Shown here piece by piece: positions 55,561 to 63,968 of a DNA stretch of 64,000 bases. Numbering within the stretch: position 1 is the first letter of the stretch; each line of letters opens with the position of its first letter. The position numbers and the translations under genes are program-made. This stretch comes from an uncultured Bacilli bacterium (GTDB lineage Bacteria; Bacillota_I; Bacilli_A; RF39; UBA660), in assembly GCA_934176955.1 (NCBI GenBank), contig CAKPOS010000001.1, forward strand, positions 62,001-126,000. Direction: 5' to 3'. Below the pieces are notes generated by a model that searched no databases, was not told the origin of the DNA, and saw only the letters and a program-made list of their open reading frames with translations.

Positions 55561-55587
55561 TTCTAGGTCCCTCAAATTCGAAGAACC
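55561..55587 (-). repeat. Right terminal inverted repeat of ISL3-type island
   Basis: On - it starts GGTTCTTCGAATTTGAGG, matching the left end at 50637. Followed outside by TTTCTTGT (55588-55595), the same 8 bp as on the left. Confidence 0.88.
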
Positions 55588-55604
55588 TTTCTTGTATTCT
55601 TTTA

Positions 55605-56171
55605 TTATACATAAAGAAGATGCTTTTTACTTCTTCCTCTTTTTGATTCCACTTCTGATCCATCAGGTTGATATAAAACCGCTTCTTTTTGAAATAAACT
55701 TTTTTGAACATCGATGAGTCTTTGGTTTTTAGATCCCCTAAAAATGACATCATAACTTTTTTGTTCATAAAGAAATTTTCCATCTACCAAAACATCAATC
55801 TGTTTTAAAAATTTCATAATAGCAGAATTGGTCTTTGCTTTGTCTAATAATTCTTCAAAAGTATACCCTGTATAGCACCATACATTTAATTTCTTTTGAT
55901 GACAATATTTTGCTAAAAAAGAACATGCAAGTGGTTGCTCCATGGGATCTCCCCCTGAAAAAGTAATTCCATCTTGCCCTTCTAAAGTATCTATTTTCTT
56001 TTTAATATCCTCAATATCAAGAAGAAACCCATTCTGATAAGAGTGGGTTTCTGGATTATGACAATAAGGGCAATGATGAGAACAACCCTGTGTCCAAATA
56101 ACGGTTCTAATTCCTTCTCCATCTACAATGCTGTCTCTTTGAATCTCATCTGTCGCTAATCTTATTTTCAT
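55605..56171 (-). CDS. nrdG: Anaerobic ribonucleotide reductase activating protein NrdG
   Basis: Radical SAM activase that makes the glycyl radical on NrdD. 188 residues. Cluster motif CSHHCPYCHNPETH (Cx3Cx2C), SAM-binding GGDPMEQP, and RTVIWTQGCSH typical of NrdG. The C-terminus extends to VESKRGRSKKHLLYV, slightly longer than usual; the island's right end begins about 18 bp after the stop, so the tail could have been altered by the insertion. Follows a 58-residue NrdD-related ORF by 2 bp. Confidence 0.94.
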   Translation of the reverse strand: MKIRLATDEIQRDSIVDGEGIRTVIWTQGCSHHCPYCHNPETHSYQNGFLLDIEDIKKKIDTLEGQDGITFSGGDPMEQPLACSFLAKYCHQKKLNVWCYTGYTFEELLDKAKTNSAIMKFLKQIDVLVDGKFLYEQKSYDVIFRGSKNQRLIDVQKSLFQKEAVLYQPDGSEVESKRGRSKKHLLYV

Positions 56172-56173
56172 GA

Positions 56174-56350
56174 TTATTTTGCTTCTTCCAAAATACCTTC
56201 TGTACCGTGTTTTACTCGATCATGTTCTTCAGCTTTTTTCCCGTTATTGAATCTATCTACTGTTCCTACTAAATATCCAGTAATTCTTCTAATTCTTTCA
56301 AAACCAATTCCCTCACCAATTGTCTTCATTTCTTTTTCTTCTGTTTTCAT
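56174..56350 (-). CDS. 58-residue NrdD C-terminus-like small protein
   Basis: ATG at 56350, TAA at 56174-56176. It contains RIRRITGYLVGTVDRFNN and GKKAEEHDRVKH, a motif that in many class III ribonucleotide reductases lies in the C-terminal tail of the reductase itself. Here it is a separate gene between nrdD (27 bp) and nrdG (2 bp), with AAGAAGGAGT before the ATG. Probably an accessory piece of the reductase complex. Complete and in frame. Confidence 0.75.
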   Translation of the reverse strand: MKTEEKEMKTIGEGIGFERIRRITGYLVGTVDRFNNGKKAEEHDRVKHGTEGILEEAK

Positions 56351-56377
56351 TTAAATACTCCTTCTTTCTTAAAATTA

Positions 56378-58675
56378 CTAACAACATGCATTTTTCTTGA
56401 AGTCATTTACTTTTTCAACACTAACTCCTTCTCCAGCTTTACGGCCACAACCTGGACAAACATCTCCAATAATTCCTACATATCCACATACTGGGTCCCT
56501 ATCCACTGGATGGTTAATTGCAGCATATCCCATATTATTTTCTTTCATAATTCGAACAATCTTTTCAAATGCATCTAAGTTTTTCGTTGTATCTCCATCT
56601 AATTCAATATAACTAATATGCCCTGCATTGGTAAGTGCATGATATGGAGCTTCTTTTTTTATTTTATTAATAATTGAAATATTATAATATACTGGTACAT
56701 GGAAGGAATTTGTATAGTAATCTCTATCCGTAACCCCTTTAATTTTTCCATAAACAACCTTATCAATATTTACAAATCTTCCACTCAATCCTTCTGCTGG
56801 TGTTGCTAAACAAGTAAAGTTTAAATTATATTTTTCTGAATATTCGTCACATTTTCTTCTCATAAATCCGATAATCTTTAATCCCAATTCTTGAGCCTCT
56901 TCACTTTCACCATGATGCTTTCCAATCAATGCCTTTAAACATTCCGCTAAACCAATAAATCCTATACTCAAAGTTCCGTGTTTTAATACCTTTCTTAAGC
57001 GATCAGTTGGTTTTAATTTTTCTGAATCAATCCATATTCCTTGTCCTAATAAGAAAGGAAAATTATACAACCTTTTATTACATTGAACTTCAAATCTTTC
57101 TAACAATTGTTCACAAACTAAATCCATTAATTCTTCTAATTCTTTAAAGAATCCATCTAAATCTACCTTTTCATTGCTAACAATTCCATGTTTAATTCCT
57201 AATCTTGGTAAATTAATTGAAGTAAAAGATAAATTTCCTCTTCCTGGTGTAACCGCTTTGTTTGAATCTACTACATTTCCAATTACTCTTGTTCGACAAC
57301 CCATATAACAAACTTCTGTATTAAAATCTCCTTTATAGTATTGAGCATTAAATGGAGAATCCATAAAAGAAAAGTTTGGAAATAATCGTTTTGCCGATAC
57401 TTTGCAAGACAATTTAAATAAATCATAGTTAGGATCCCCTGGATTATAATTAATTCCTTCTTTAATTTTAAAAATAGAAATTGGGAAAATAGGAGTTTCG
57501 TTCTTTCCTAAACCAGCATCAACAGATAATAAGTAATTTTTCATTACCATTCTTCCTTCAGGAGAAGTATCTGTTCCAAAATTAATAGAAGAAAATGGTA
57601 CTTGTGCCCCTGCTCTGGAATGCATCGTATTCAAATTATGTACAAATGCTTCCATAGCCTGATAAGTTGCTCTATCCGTTTTTGCTAAAGCTGTATCATA
57701 TGCTTTTTCAAAAATTCTTCTTACTTCCTTACTTTCTTTATAAAAATTTTCAAAAATTCCAATATCTACTGTAATAGAATTTAATTTATCGATGGTCTGT
57801 GCTACTTTATCCATATTCACAAAACTAATAAAATCGGTAAAATCAAGTAATTCATATAAAGCTTGCTTATATTCTTTTTTGAATGTTTTTAATACTCCTG
57901 GTGCCATATAAAAATCAAAAGCAGGAACACTTTGTCCACCATGTTGATCATTTTGATTAGATTGTATAGCAATAGCCGCTAAAGCACTATAAGAATTAAT
58001 GGATTGAGGTTCTCTTAAATGCCCATGTCCAGTAGAAAAACCATTTTTAAATAATTTATTTAAATCAATTTGCATACAAGTTGTCGTTCCCATGGCTAAG
58101 AAATCCATATCATGAATATGAATATCCCCATTTTCATGAGCATCAGCAAATTTCTTTTTCATTAAATATGCCTTAGCAAATTCTTTAGAAACAGTTGATC
58201 CATATTGAAGCATTGTTCCCATTGCACTATTTCCATCAATGTTAGCATTTTCTCTTTTGGCATCTTCCTCAAAGGCAGATTTTAATCCTAATCCTTCTAG
58301 TGATTTTAAAAATTTATGCATCTTCTTCTCATCGGAAAATAATTGTCTTGATTTATCTCTTCTCTCTCGATAATCAGAAAAAGCTTCATATACATCTTCG
58401 TATTTATTCTTTTTTAGCATTTCTTCGATTAAATCTTGAATATCTTCAATCTTAATTTTGTCTGCATCTTTATATTTTTTGCAAACTTCTTTCATTACAC
58501 TTTGATATACTTTTTGAACATCTTTAGCACTATATTTTGTTTCATCCTCATCATGCTCTGTCCCATCAAATCCTTTTTTTATTGCAATAGCAACTTTTGT
58601 TGCATCAAAAGAAACTTTTTTTCCATTTCTTTTGACTACTTTTAAATTAGCTATTATATCTTCATTTATTGTCAT
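56378..58675 (-). CDS. nrdD: Anaerobic (class III) ribonucleoside-triphosphate reductase NrdD
   Basis: Reduces NTPs to dNTPs without oxygen, using a glycyl radical installed by NrdG. 765 residues. ATP-cone at about 10-100 (VVKRNGKKVSFDATKVAIAI), barrel motifs (GDIHIHDMDFLAMGTTTCMQ, INSYSALAAIAIQSNQNDQHGG in part, LNTMHSRAGAQVPFSSINFG), and the radical/zinc end DPVCGYVGIIGDVCPGCGRK. Own strong promoter. The small ORF and nrdG downstream complete the operon. Indicates an anaerobic lifestyle. Confidence 0.96.
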   Translation of the reverse strand: MTINEDIIANLKVVKRNGKKVSFDATKVAIAIKKGFDGTEHDEDETKYSAKDVQKVYQSVMKEVCKKYKDADKIKIEDIQDLIEEMLKKNKYEDVYEAFSDYRERRDKSRQLFSDEKKMHKFLKSLEGLGLKSAFEEDAKRENANIDGNSAMGTMLQYGSTVSKEFAKAYLMKKKFADAHENGDIHIHDMDFLAMGTTTCMQIDLNKLFKNGFSTGHGHLREPQSINSYSALAAIAIQSNQNDQHGGQSVPAFDFYMAPGVLKTFKKEYKQALYELLDFTDFISFVNMDKVAQTIDKLNSITVDIGIFENFYKESKEVRRIFEKAYDTALAKTDRATYQAMEAFVHNLNTMHSRAGAQVPFSSINFGTDTSPEGRMVMKNYLLSVDAGLGKNETPIFPISIFKIKEGINYNPGDPNYDLFKLSCKVSAKRLFPNFSFMDSPFNAQYYKGDFNTEVCYMGCRTRVIGNVVDSNKAVTPGRGNLSFTSINLPRLGIKHGIVSNEKVDLDGFFKELEELMDLVCEQLLERFEVQCNKRLYNFPFLLGQGIWIDSEKLKPTDRLRKVLKHGTLSIGFIGLAECLKALIGKHHGESEEAQELGLKIIGFMRRKCDEYSEKYNLNFTCLATPAEGLSGRFVNIDKVVYGKIKGVTDRDYYTNSFHVPVYYNISIINKIKKEAPYHALTNAGHISYIELDGDTTKNLDAFEKIVRIMKENNMGYAAINHPVDRDPVCGYVGIIGDVCPGCGRKAGEGVSVEKVNDFKKNACC

Positions 58676-58708
58676 TTACTTCACTCCTTATTTCTTTATC
58701 ACAAGTTC

Positions 58709-58738
58709 ATTATACATGTATTAAACTTCTTTTGTCAA
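58709..58738 (-). promoter_or_regulatory. nrdD promoter, consensus boxes
   Basis: On -, TTGACA (58733-58738) and TATAAT (58709-58714) with 18-bp spacing, 34 bp before the ATG; AAGGAGTGA is the ribosome site. An ATGTTCGTTTTTT segment lies just upstream of the -35. Confidence 0.85.
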
Positions 58739-58909
58739 TATAAAAAACGAACATTTTTCATTTTATTTATTTTTGTAACTTTTTTCTTTTTTTAAGCTTT
58801 AGTTTTTTAGGTTTTTTGATTTTTTTCATTTTATTGTTCGTTTCTTATTTTTAGTTAATCCCTTTATTTATAAGCTTTTACAAATTTTTTTGATTATTTT
58901 GTATTTTGA

Positions 58910-58983
58910 TTTTTTCTCTTTTTTTGACTTTTTTATTTTTTTGTTTAAATTATTTTTTTCTCTTTTTTTGACTTTTTTATTTT
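58910..58983 (+). repeat. 30-bp direct repeat in T-rich region
   Basis: TTTTTTCTCTTTTTTTGACT and following TTTTTATTTT occur at 58910-58939 and again at 58954-58983, 44 bp apart. Related TGTTCGT words flank the region at about 58832 and 58997. Confidence 0.6.
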
Positions 58984-59352
58984 GTATTTTTTATAAGTGT
59001 TCGTATTTTTTTTAGTCCTTTATAGTTAATTTTTGAAAGAAAAATCTTATATTATATGTCTCAATTTAGTTATCTATTCATTTAGTAGTGTTTGTATTAT
59101 TTTTTTATCAGTTTTGTTTAACTTTATGACTGCTAAAAACTTAAATTTGAATATCTATAAATTATAATTTATGAAGTGTTTAAATTTTAGTATAAATTAC
59201 ACTCGTACTTACTTATCGGTTATCATGTTTAATATAATTTTTTTTATAAAAGACTATTTGTTTTGAATAAAAATAAAGAATTATAAATTTATGAATAAGG
59301 ATTATAAAAAAGAGGGGATAAAAAATCTATTGATGGTTAGTTATTTATTCTA

Positions 59353-59377
59353 TAAAAAAGAAGATTCTCTAAGAATC
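59353..59377 (-). terminator. gerM terminator overlapping the stop codon
   Basis: GATTCT-TAG-AGAATC on -, with the gerM stop in the loop, followed by CTTTTTT. Confidence 0.75.
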
Positions 59378-60322
59378 CAAATTTTCTATTTTATAAATCT
59401 CTTGATTATCAACCATTAATATCACTTCTTTAACATCATAATTATCTTCCATAGAAAGACCTAGTGTATAAATCACCTCTTCTAGAATATGTTTATTATC
59501 ACTAAGAATAGCTTCATTAAAATTTAGTTTTAATTGATTTTCTTCTAAAGAATAATCTTTTAATACCACATTGGTATCTAGATAACTCATTAAATTTGTC
59601 TCATATATAGGAGAAGTCGATAATTCATCAATAATCATTTTAATTTTATCATTTCCTTTATGATTAATATACTTTGTAACAGGAACGTAATATTGATCAT
59701 CATTTTGTTGACAAACATAATAAACAGTATACGATTCAATAGATGATGGCGTAGTAATATCATATTTTTTATTAATCCCATATTTTTTATCTTGCGGAAA
59801 AGAAATATTTTTTTGACTATGAGGAAGTTTCTCTAAAACCTTTCCCTCTACTTGAATAACCACTTTATCAATCCCTTTAATACTAGTTAAAGAATAAATC
59901 ATTGCTTCAATCATCTTCTCTTCATCTTTCTCATTAATCGTTAATAAATCTTTAGAAAAATTGATGGTCAGTATTTTATTTTCTAGCTTTAAATCTAATA
60001 TTTCCGTTCCAGCAGGAATCATTGCCCGAAACCCATTAGGAATAATATGACTCTTTTCTCCATCAATAATTAATCCTTTTGCAACCTCTAATGCCGTACT
60101 TTTTGTATCTAAATCTTCACTCTTAATGGTAGTTCTTGCCACATAACCATTGGTATCTAATAAATAAATTACTTCTTTTTTATTCGTATATTCATATTCT
60201 AAACTCGTATTTTTTATTTTGTAATCTAACTTTTCGTTACCAGGAATTAAATATAAAAGAAAAAGAGCAAATAGTGCTAAAGTTGCTACCATAATTTTTC
60301 TTGTACAAATTTTTCTTAACAT
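59369..60322 (-). CDS. gerM: GerM-like sporulation protein with two GerMN domains
   Basis: 317 residues. N-terminal membrane helix (about 10-26). Two GerMN repeats: about 45-165 (KEVIYLLDTNGYVARTTIK, NGFRAMIPAGTEILDLKLE, LTINFSKDLLTINEKDEEK) and about 195-315 (YTVYYVCQQNDDQYYVPVTKYI, LKLNFNEAILSDNKHI, VKEVILMVDNQEIYKI). GerM works with SpoIIIA-SpoIIQ in the channel between mother cell and forespore. Downstream of gerE and spoIIIAH on the same strand. Confidence 0.9.
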   Translation of the reverse strand: MLRKICTRKIMVATLALFALFLLYLIPGNEKLDYKIKNTSLEYEYTNKKEVIYLLDTNGYVARTTIKSEDLDTKSTALEVAKGLIIDGEKSHIIPNGFRAMIPAGTEILDLKLENKILTINFSKDLLTINEKDEEKMIEAMIYSLTSIKGIDKVVIQVEGKVLEKLPHSQKNISFPQDKKYGINKKYDITTPSSIESYTVYYVCQQNDDQYYVPVTKYINHKGNDKIKMIIDELSTSPIYETNLMSYLDTNVVLKDYSLEENQLKLNFNEAILSDNKHILEEVIYTLGLSMEDNYDVKEVILMVDNQEIYKIENLDS

Positions 60323-60419
60323 AAAATCACCTAATAATATATATGAATAAAATACACAAAAAATACTTACCTAGAAAAAGTCCATATCATTAGCACTTTT
60401 CTAAATAAGTATTTTTCTC

Positions 60420-60626
60420 TTATAATTGTATACTACCTAGTCGAATTAACTCTACAACCGCTTGAGCACGTCCTTTAACCCCTAATTTTTGCATAGCATT
60501 AGAAATATGATTCCTCACTGTCTTCTCACTAATGTTAAGCACATCTCCAATTTCCTTTGTTGTCTTATTTTCTACTAATAGGGAAAATACTTCTTCTTCT
60601 CTTTTGGTCAGTATTTTCTTCATCAA
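60420..60626 (-). CDS. gerE: GerE-type LuxR-family regulator of late mother-cell genes
   Basis: 68 residues, an isolated LuxR/GerE HTH domain: LTKREEEVFSLLVENKTTKEIGDVL, split as LTKREEEVFSLLVENKTTKE, then ISEKTVRNHISNAMQKLGVKG and RAQAVVELIRLG. GerE of Bacillus (74 residues) works after SigK on coat genes. Size and lack of a receiver domain support GerE. Between spoIIIAH and gerM. Confidence 0.88.
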   Translation of the reverse strand: MMKKILTKREEEVFSLLVENKTTKEIGDVLNISEKTVRNHISNAMQKLGVKGRAQAVVELIRLGSIQL

Positions 60627-60697
60627 AATTCCTCACTTCCCAAAGGGGGGATACAATCAATAGTATTGTATGTGAGAAATCTTTTTTGGTTCTCCTT

Positions 60698-61201
60698 TTA
60701 AGATTGAAATTGAACGGAAATATACATCTTCTTATCAAACTCTTCCTGAACAGTACGCATAATATTATTCGCAAGTGTTTTCGAATTTTCACATTTATCT
60801 ACCACAACTTTTATTGAAGTATCTTCAATTTTAGCAAATGTTTCACACTGATAAGTTGATTTAATTTTCTTCTCAATAGCTTCTTCAGTCCCCTTATTCG
60901 TCTGAATTGTTTTTATCTTTTCGTAAATTGTATTTTTTTCTTCCGAAGTGGTATCTTTATTCGTTAATTTATCTTGCAACTCTTCTAACGTATCATTTGT
61001 TTTAGAACTATTCTCTACCTTTAAAGCAGAAATAGCATCACTTTCTTCTACAGAAACATTTACCTCTTCCGTTTTTCCTGATTTATCTTGCTGATTGGTA
61101 GAAGCCGCTAATAAATCATTAGGCATTGTTACATAATAAATACTAAGAACTAATACTAAACTAAATAAAGTTAAAAACCATAAATTTTTCTTATTCATCA
61201 T
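60698..61201 (-). CDS. spoIIIAH: Stage III sporulation protein AH
   Basis: 167 residues. N-terminal basic start and membrane helix (NLWFLTLFSLVLVLSIYYVTMP), then a helical linker and the YscJ-like ring domain (ETFAKIEDTSIKVVVDKCENSKTLANNI in part). SpoIIIAH in the mother-cell membrane binds SpoIIQ. The other spoIIIA genes are not beside it here, unlike the Bacillus operon. Confidence 0.88.
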   Translation of the reverse strand: MMNKKNLWFLTLFSLVLVLSIYYVTMPNDLLAASTNQQDKSGKTEEVNVSVEESDAISALKVENSSKTNDTLEELQDKLTNKDTTSEEKNTIYEKIKTIQTNKGTEEAIEKKIKSTYQCETFAKIEDTSIKVVVDKCENSKTLANNIMRTVQEEFDKKMYISVQFQS

Positions 61202-61238
61202 CTATATTTCCCCTTTTCTAGTAAAATATATGCCTGTT

Positions 61239-61748
61239 TTAAGAATAAATACCTGCTAATTTTTCTTGACTTTCTCTATCTAATGATTTTACTTTCCACT
61301 TCCCATTTTCATCTTGTTCCACTTTAAATTTAATCGTATAAGTTACCTTCTTTTTTACTTTTTTTAATCTTTCTAATAATTTTTTCATATAATCTAAATC
61401 TTTTTCTTCTTCTAATTTCCTTATTTCCTTACCATAATCTAAAACCGTAATTTCTACTACTACAGTAGCTTTCTCTCCGTTTATTTCCTCATCTTTTATT
61501 GCATAACTTAAATTTCGATATTGCTTTTTTAATAATTCTTGATATTTTGTTTTGAGAGATACATCTAAATCTTTTTCTTCAATTAAAAAAGATTCATCGA
61601 GAGAAATCTCTTTATCTAATCTTTGATATTTAGATAAATATTCTTCTACTTGAGCAGTTGGTGTATTGGCTAAATCACATCCTACTAAAAAAAGGAAACC
61701 AATCATCATCATTGTCCTAATTAAAATTTTTTTCTTTCTCTTCATCAT
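61239..61748 (-). CDS. Predicted lipoprotein, unknown function
   Basis: 169 residues with signal peptide and lipobox FLFLVGC (Cys24). The mature domain is an NTF2/cystatin-like alternation (VEEYLSKYQRLDKEIS, EINGEKATVVVEITVLDYG, VTYTIKFKVEQDENGKWKVKS), common in sporulation-associated lipoproteins. Between cotE and spoIIIAH. Confidence 0.72.
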   Translation of the reverse strand: MMKRKKKILIRTMMMIGFLFLVGCDLANTPTAQVEEYLSKYQRLDKEISLDESFLIEEKDLDVSLKTKYQELLKKQYRNLSYAIKDEEINGEKATVVVEITVLDYGKEIRKLEEEKDLDYMKKLLERLKKVKKKVTYTIKFKVEQDENGKWKVKSLDRESQEKLAGIYS

Positions 61749-61805
61749 TATTCACCATTCTTAGTATGGAAAAATTTTAAATGAATATACAAAAAAGAAC
61801 CTATA

Positions 61806-62381
61806 CTATTTTTTAGATTCTTCTTTTTTTTCATTTTGATTGGTTAAGTAATCTTTATCAATCGAATTATCAATCTCTTTAGCAACGTTATCATTATATT
61901 CAACATCTTCAATAATATCCCAAGGCTCTTCTTCATCCTCTACCGCAACTTTTACTTTCGTATCTCCAACAATTTCTATTCCTAATTCTTTTTCAATCTC
62001 TATCGAAATACTTTTCCCATTTTCTTTTGCATTTGTACAATTTGGTTGCTTTAAACTTCTTACCACAATATCTCTTACTGTTGAATCTGTACTTTCTCTT
62101 TGCCGTACCATTACAGACTCACTATACGATATTTTTTTAGTAATTACTGTGGTTTTCGTATCATTATCATAAGAGTACCAAATGTTCACATCAAAACTAC
62201 CATCTACAACAATTTTTCCGCCTACTTCTGATCCTTTAAACTTATGATTAATTACCCAACATCCTAGTACAGTTGTAGGTTCATTTTCGGTTTCAATTGT
62301 ATAAGAATTTTTATAATATTTTTTCCCTTTACCAATAATTGCTTTTGTTACAATTTCTTTAAAAGCTGGCAAAATTATCAC
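61806..62381 (-). CDS. cotE: Outer spore coat morphogenetic protein CotE
   Basis: 191 residues (Bacillus 181). Strong match to the family: FKEIVTKAIIGKGKKYYK, TTVLGCWVINHKFKGSEVG, VVDGSFDVNIWYSYDNDTKT, LKQPNCTNAKENG, ELGIEIVGDTKVKV and an acidic C-terminal tail. CotE positions the outer coat around the spore, downstream of SpoVID. First gene of the cluster that runs through spoIIIAH to gerM. Confidence 0.93.
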   Translation of the reverse strand: MIILPAFKEIVTKAIIGKGKKYYKNSYTIETENEPTTVLGCWVINHKFKGSEVGGKIVVDGSFDVNIWYSYDNDTKTTVITKKISYSESVMVRQRESTDSTVRDIVVRSLKQPNCTNAKENGKSISIEIEKELGIEIVGDTKVKVAVEDEEEPWDIIEDVEYNDNVAKEIDNSIDKDYLTNQNEKKEESKK

Positions 62382-62439
62382 CCCTCTAATCTAATTTATG
62401 TAAAAACTTTAAATAAAGAACAATTTATTAATTTTTGAA

Positions 62440-62640
62440 AGAAAAAATACTGATAAAAACGAGGCTGCTGAAAAAGTAGCCAAAATAAAAACTTTAGTTT
62501 TTTTCAAATATTAAAGACTATTTTGTATTCTCATAGTTAATTTATAATTGTTTACGTCATCAATATGCTCTTTGGTAAAAGTTTCTTCTTATTAAGCTAA
62601 ATTTGCATTAAAATAGATAATGCGCTGCATAAAAAGAGAG
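62440..62640. other. Intergenic region with possible insertion-sequence scar
   Basis: GAGGCTGCTGAAAAAGTAGCC (a GGCT/AGCC hairpin at about 62461-62481) resembles terminal sequences of common Firmicute insertion sequences, and on - a 25-residue readable stretch (EETFTKEHIDDVNNYKLTMR) follows at about 62520-62595. Too short to name. Confidence 0.25.
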
Positions 62641-62672
62641 GTGAAACACTAAAATAAAATTAGTAAAATATT

Positions 62673-63335
62673 ATGAACAAAAAATTAGAAAAATTAGAAA
62701 AATTAATCTTAAAAAATTATACGGAAATTAATATTATTATTTATTTTTTACTTGTCAACCATAAATTAGACAATATTATTGAAAAATTAGATGAACAAGA
62801 AGTGATTTTAGAACAATCTAGTGTTATTAAAAAAGGATATCTAACTAGTGAAGAGCAATTATTAGATACATTAAAATATCTTATTGACTGTTTTGATAAT
62901 GAATTTTGGTTTATTAAAACAAATAGAAATATTATTATCGATTGTCTAATTCATTCTCCTAGAGCAAAAGAGCTTATCTATTCCAAAAAATATATTGGTG
63001 ATAATCAATATCTTGATTATTTTTTTGAACTATTTCAAAATATCATGATCGATAATTTTAAAAAAATATTACTTTACTCTAACATAGATTTAAAAGAATT
63101 ATTCCAAAAAAATCATATTCAAAATTTAAATGATGAAAAAAACATATACCGTTTTCTTAAATTAATTTGTTTATGTAATTGCACATCTTATAATTTAATT
63201 TACTTATTTGATAATCATATCAATACCACAGGAAAAGACTTTTGCCTTATGCAACTAGAAATTTTACTGAATCGAACCTATAAATTACAAGATGATGCTC
63301 TAAGTTTTATTCATAAAGGAAATTTTTTGACATAA
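62673..63335 (+). CDS. Hypothetical all-helical protein, 220 residues
   Basis: Not recognised. Helical throughout, no membrane segment or motif; several acidic/hydrophobic helices (EINIIIYFLLVNHKLDNII, DTLKYLIDCFDNEFWFIK). No close ribosome site precedes the ATG (the nearest, AGAGAGGTG, is about 30 bp away), so the start is uncertain. Convergent with the last gene; the ends share a hairpin. Confidence 0.6.
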   Translation: MNKKLEKLEKLILKNYTEINIIIYFLLVNHKLDNIIEKLDEQEVILEQSSVIKKGYLTSEEQLLDTLKYLIDCFDNEFWFIKTNRNIIIDCLIHSPRAKELIYSKKYIGDNQYLDYFFELFQNIMIDNFKKILLYSNIDLKELFQKNHIQNLNDEKNIYRFLKLICLCNCTSYNLIYLFDNHINTTGKDFCLMQLEILLNRTYKLQDDALSFIHKGNFLT

Positions 63336-63372
63336 AAGAAGAACCTAATTATTACTATTGGGTTCTTCTTTT
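63334..63372. terminator. Bidirectional terminator between convergent genes
   Basis: Perfect 12-bp arms AAAAGAAGAACC (63334-63345) and GGTTCTTCTTTT (63361-63372). The left arm overlaps the stop of the + gene region and the right arm lies in the end of the - gene. Confidence 0.8.
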
Positions 63373-63968
63373 AATTTATCTAATAAAAGAGCTAAATCTT
63401 TTTCTTGATATTCAACTTTTTCTATTATTGTTCCTTTCTTGTAAGATAGTATTCCATACAAATTATCTTTCTTTACAATAATACTCTGAAAATTATATCC
63501 TTCAAGAAGCTGATTATTTACAATCCCTATTTGATCATAAATAATAGGAACAATAATTTTTCCGACATTATCAATAATTCCTTGTTTAGCATTATCTGTT
63601 ACAATCAAATGTTCTTCATCAATAACCGTATAATCTTCATAAGAATTACTAATCATCTTTCCAGTACGATAGTTAAACAATAATGTTTTATTACTATCAC
63701 GATATTCTAACACAACATAATTATTATCTATACTTTTTTTATAGAAAGGACATTCTTTTTCACCACAATCATATTTAGAATAAACCAAATTCTTCTTCTC
63801 TTGTACCTCAGATACACAAAGATTTCCTTCACATTCATAAAAATATAATTCATTTTTAGTTAAATATTGATAATTAATTTTATAATCCATTACCATGAAC
63901 AGTATCTCAATTAATAATAAAAATAAAGATGTAACCCATAATATTCTCCCAAAATTATGTTTTTTCAT
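63345..63968 (-). CDS. Membrane-anchored WG-repeat-like protein
   Basis: The ATG at 63968 (MKKHNF) is preferred; the earlier TTG has no site. 207 residues. N-terminal membrane helix (about 8-27), then a beta-rich outside domain with paired Cys (CEGNLC, CGEKEC). QGIIDNVGKIIVPIIYDQI and LYGILSYKKGTIIEKVEYQE follow the WG-repeat pattern (G-I-D--G-vv-P--Yd-i). Function unknown. Confidence 0.65.
   Translation of the reverse strand: MKKHNFGRILWVTSLFLLLIEILFMVMDYKINYQYLTKNELYFYECEGNLCVSEVQEKKNLVYSKYDCGEKECPFYKKSIDNNYVVLEYRDSNKTLLFNYRTGKMISNSYEDYTVIDEEHLIVTDNAKQGIIDNVGKIIVPIIYDQIGIVNNQLLEGYNFQSIIVKKDNLYGILSYKKGTIIEKVEYQEKDLALLLDKLKEEPNSNN

Larger units (their letters stand above)
50637..55587. mobile_element. 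4,951-bp ISL3-ended insertion with cargo genes
   Basis: Bounded by near-perfect 27-bp terminal inverted repeats and flanked by the perfect 8-bp direct repeat TTTCTTGT, so both edges are those of one transposition event. Inside, right to left on -: IS66 transposase remnant, LysR gene, radical-SAM-like gene, HAD nucleotidase gene, decayed MazG-like gene, C-terminal fragment of an ISL3 transposase. The ISL3 transposase N-terminus is missing. Either the cargo moved between ISL3 ends, or an ISL3 copy was later filled and eroded. Inserted between the pilB-like gene and nrdG. Confidence 0.82.
58676..59352. other. Non-coding T-rich region upstream of nrdD
   Basis: No gene seen. Contains the nrdD promoter next to the gene, then a 250-bp stretch with extreme T over A on + and a 30-bp direct repeat. 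59000-59352 is AT-rich without features. Confidence 0.6.

Noticed and set aside
55553..55783. 76-residue ORF on - at the end of nrdG and the island edge
   Set aside because: Alternate frame of nrdG running through the inverted repeat; no family features.
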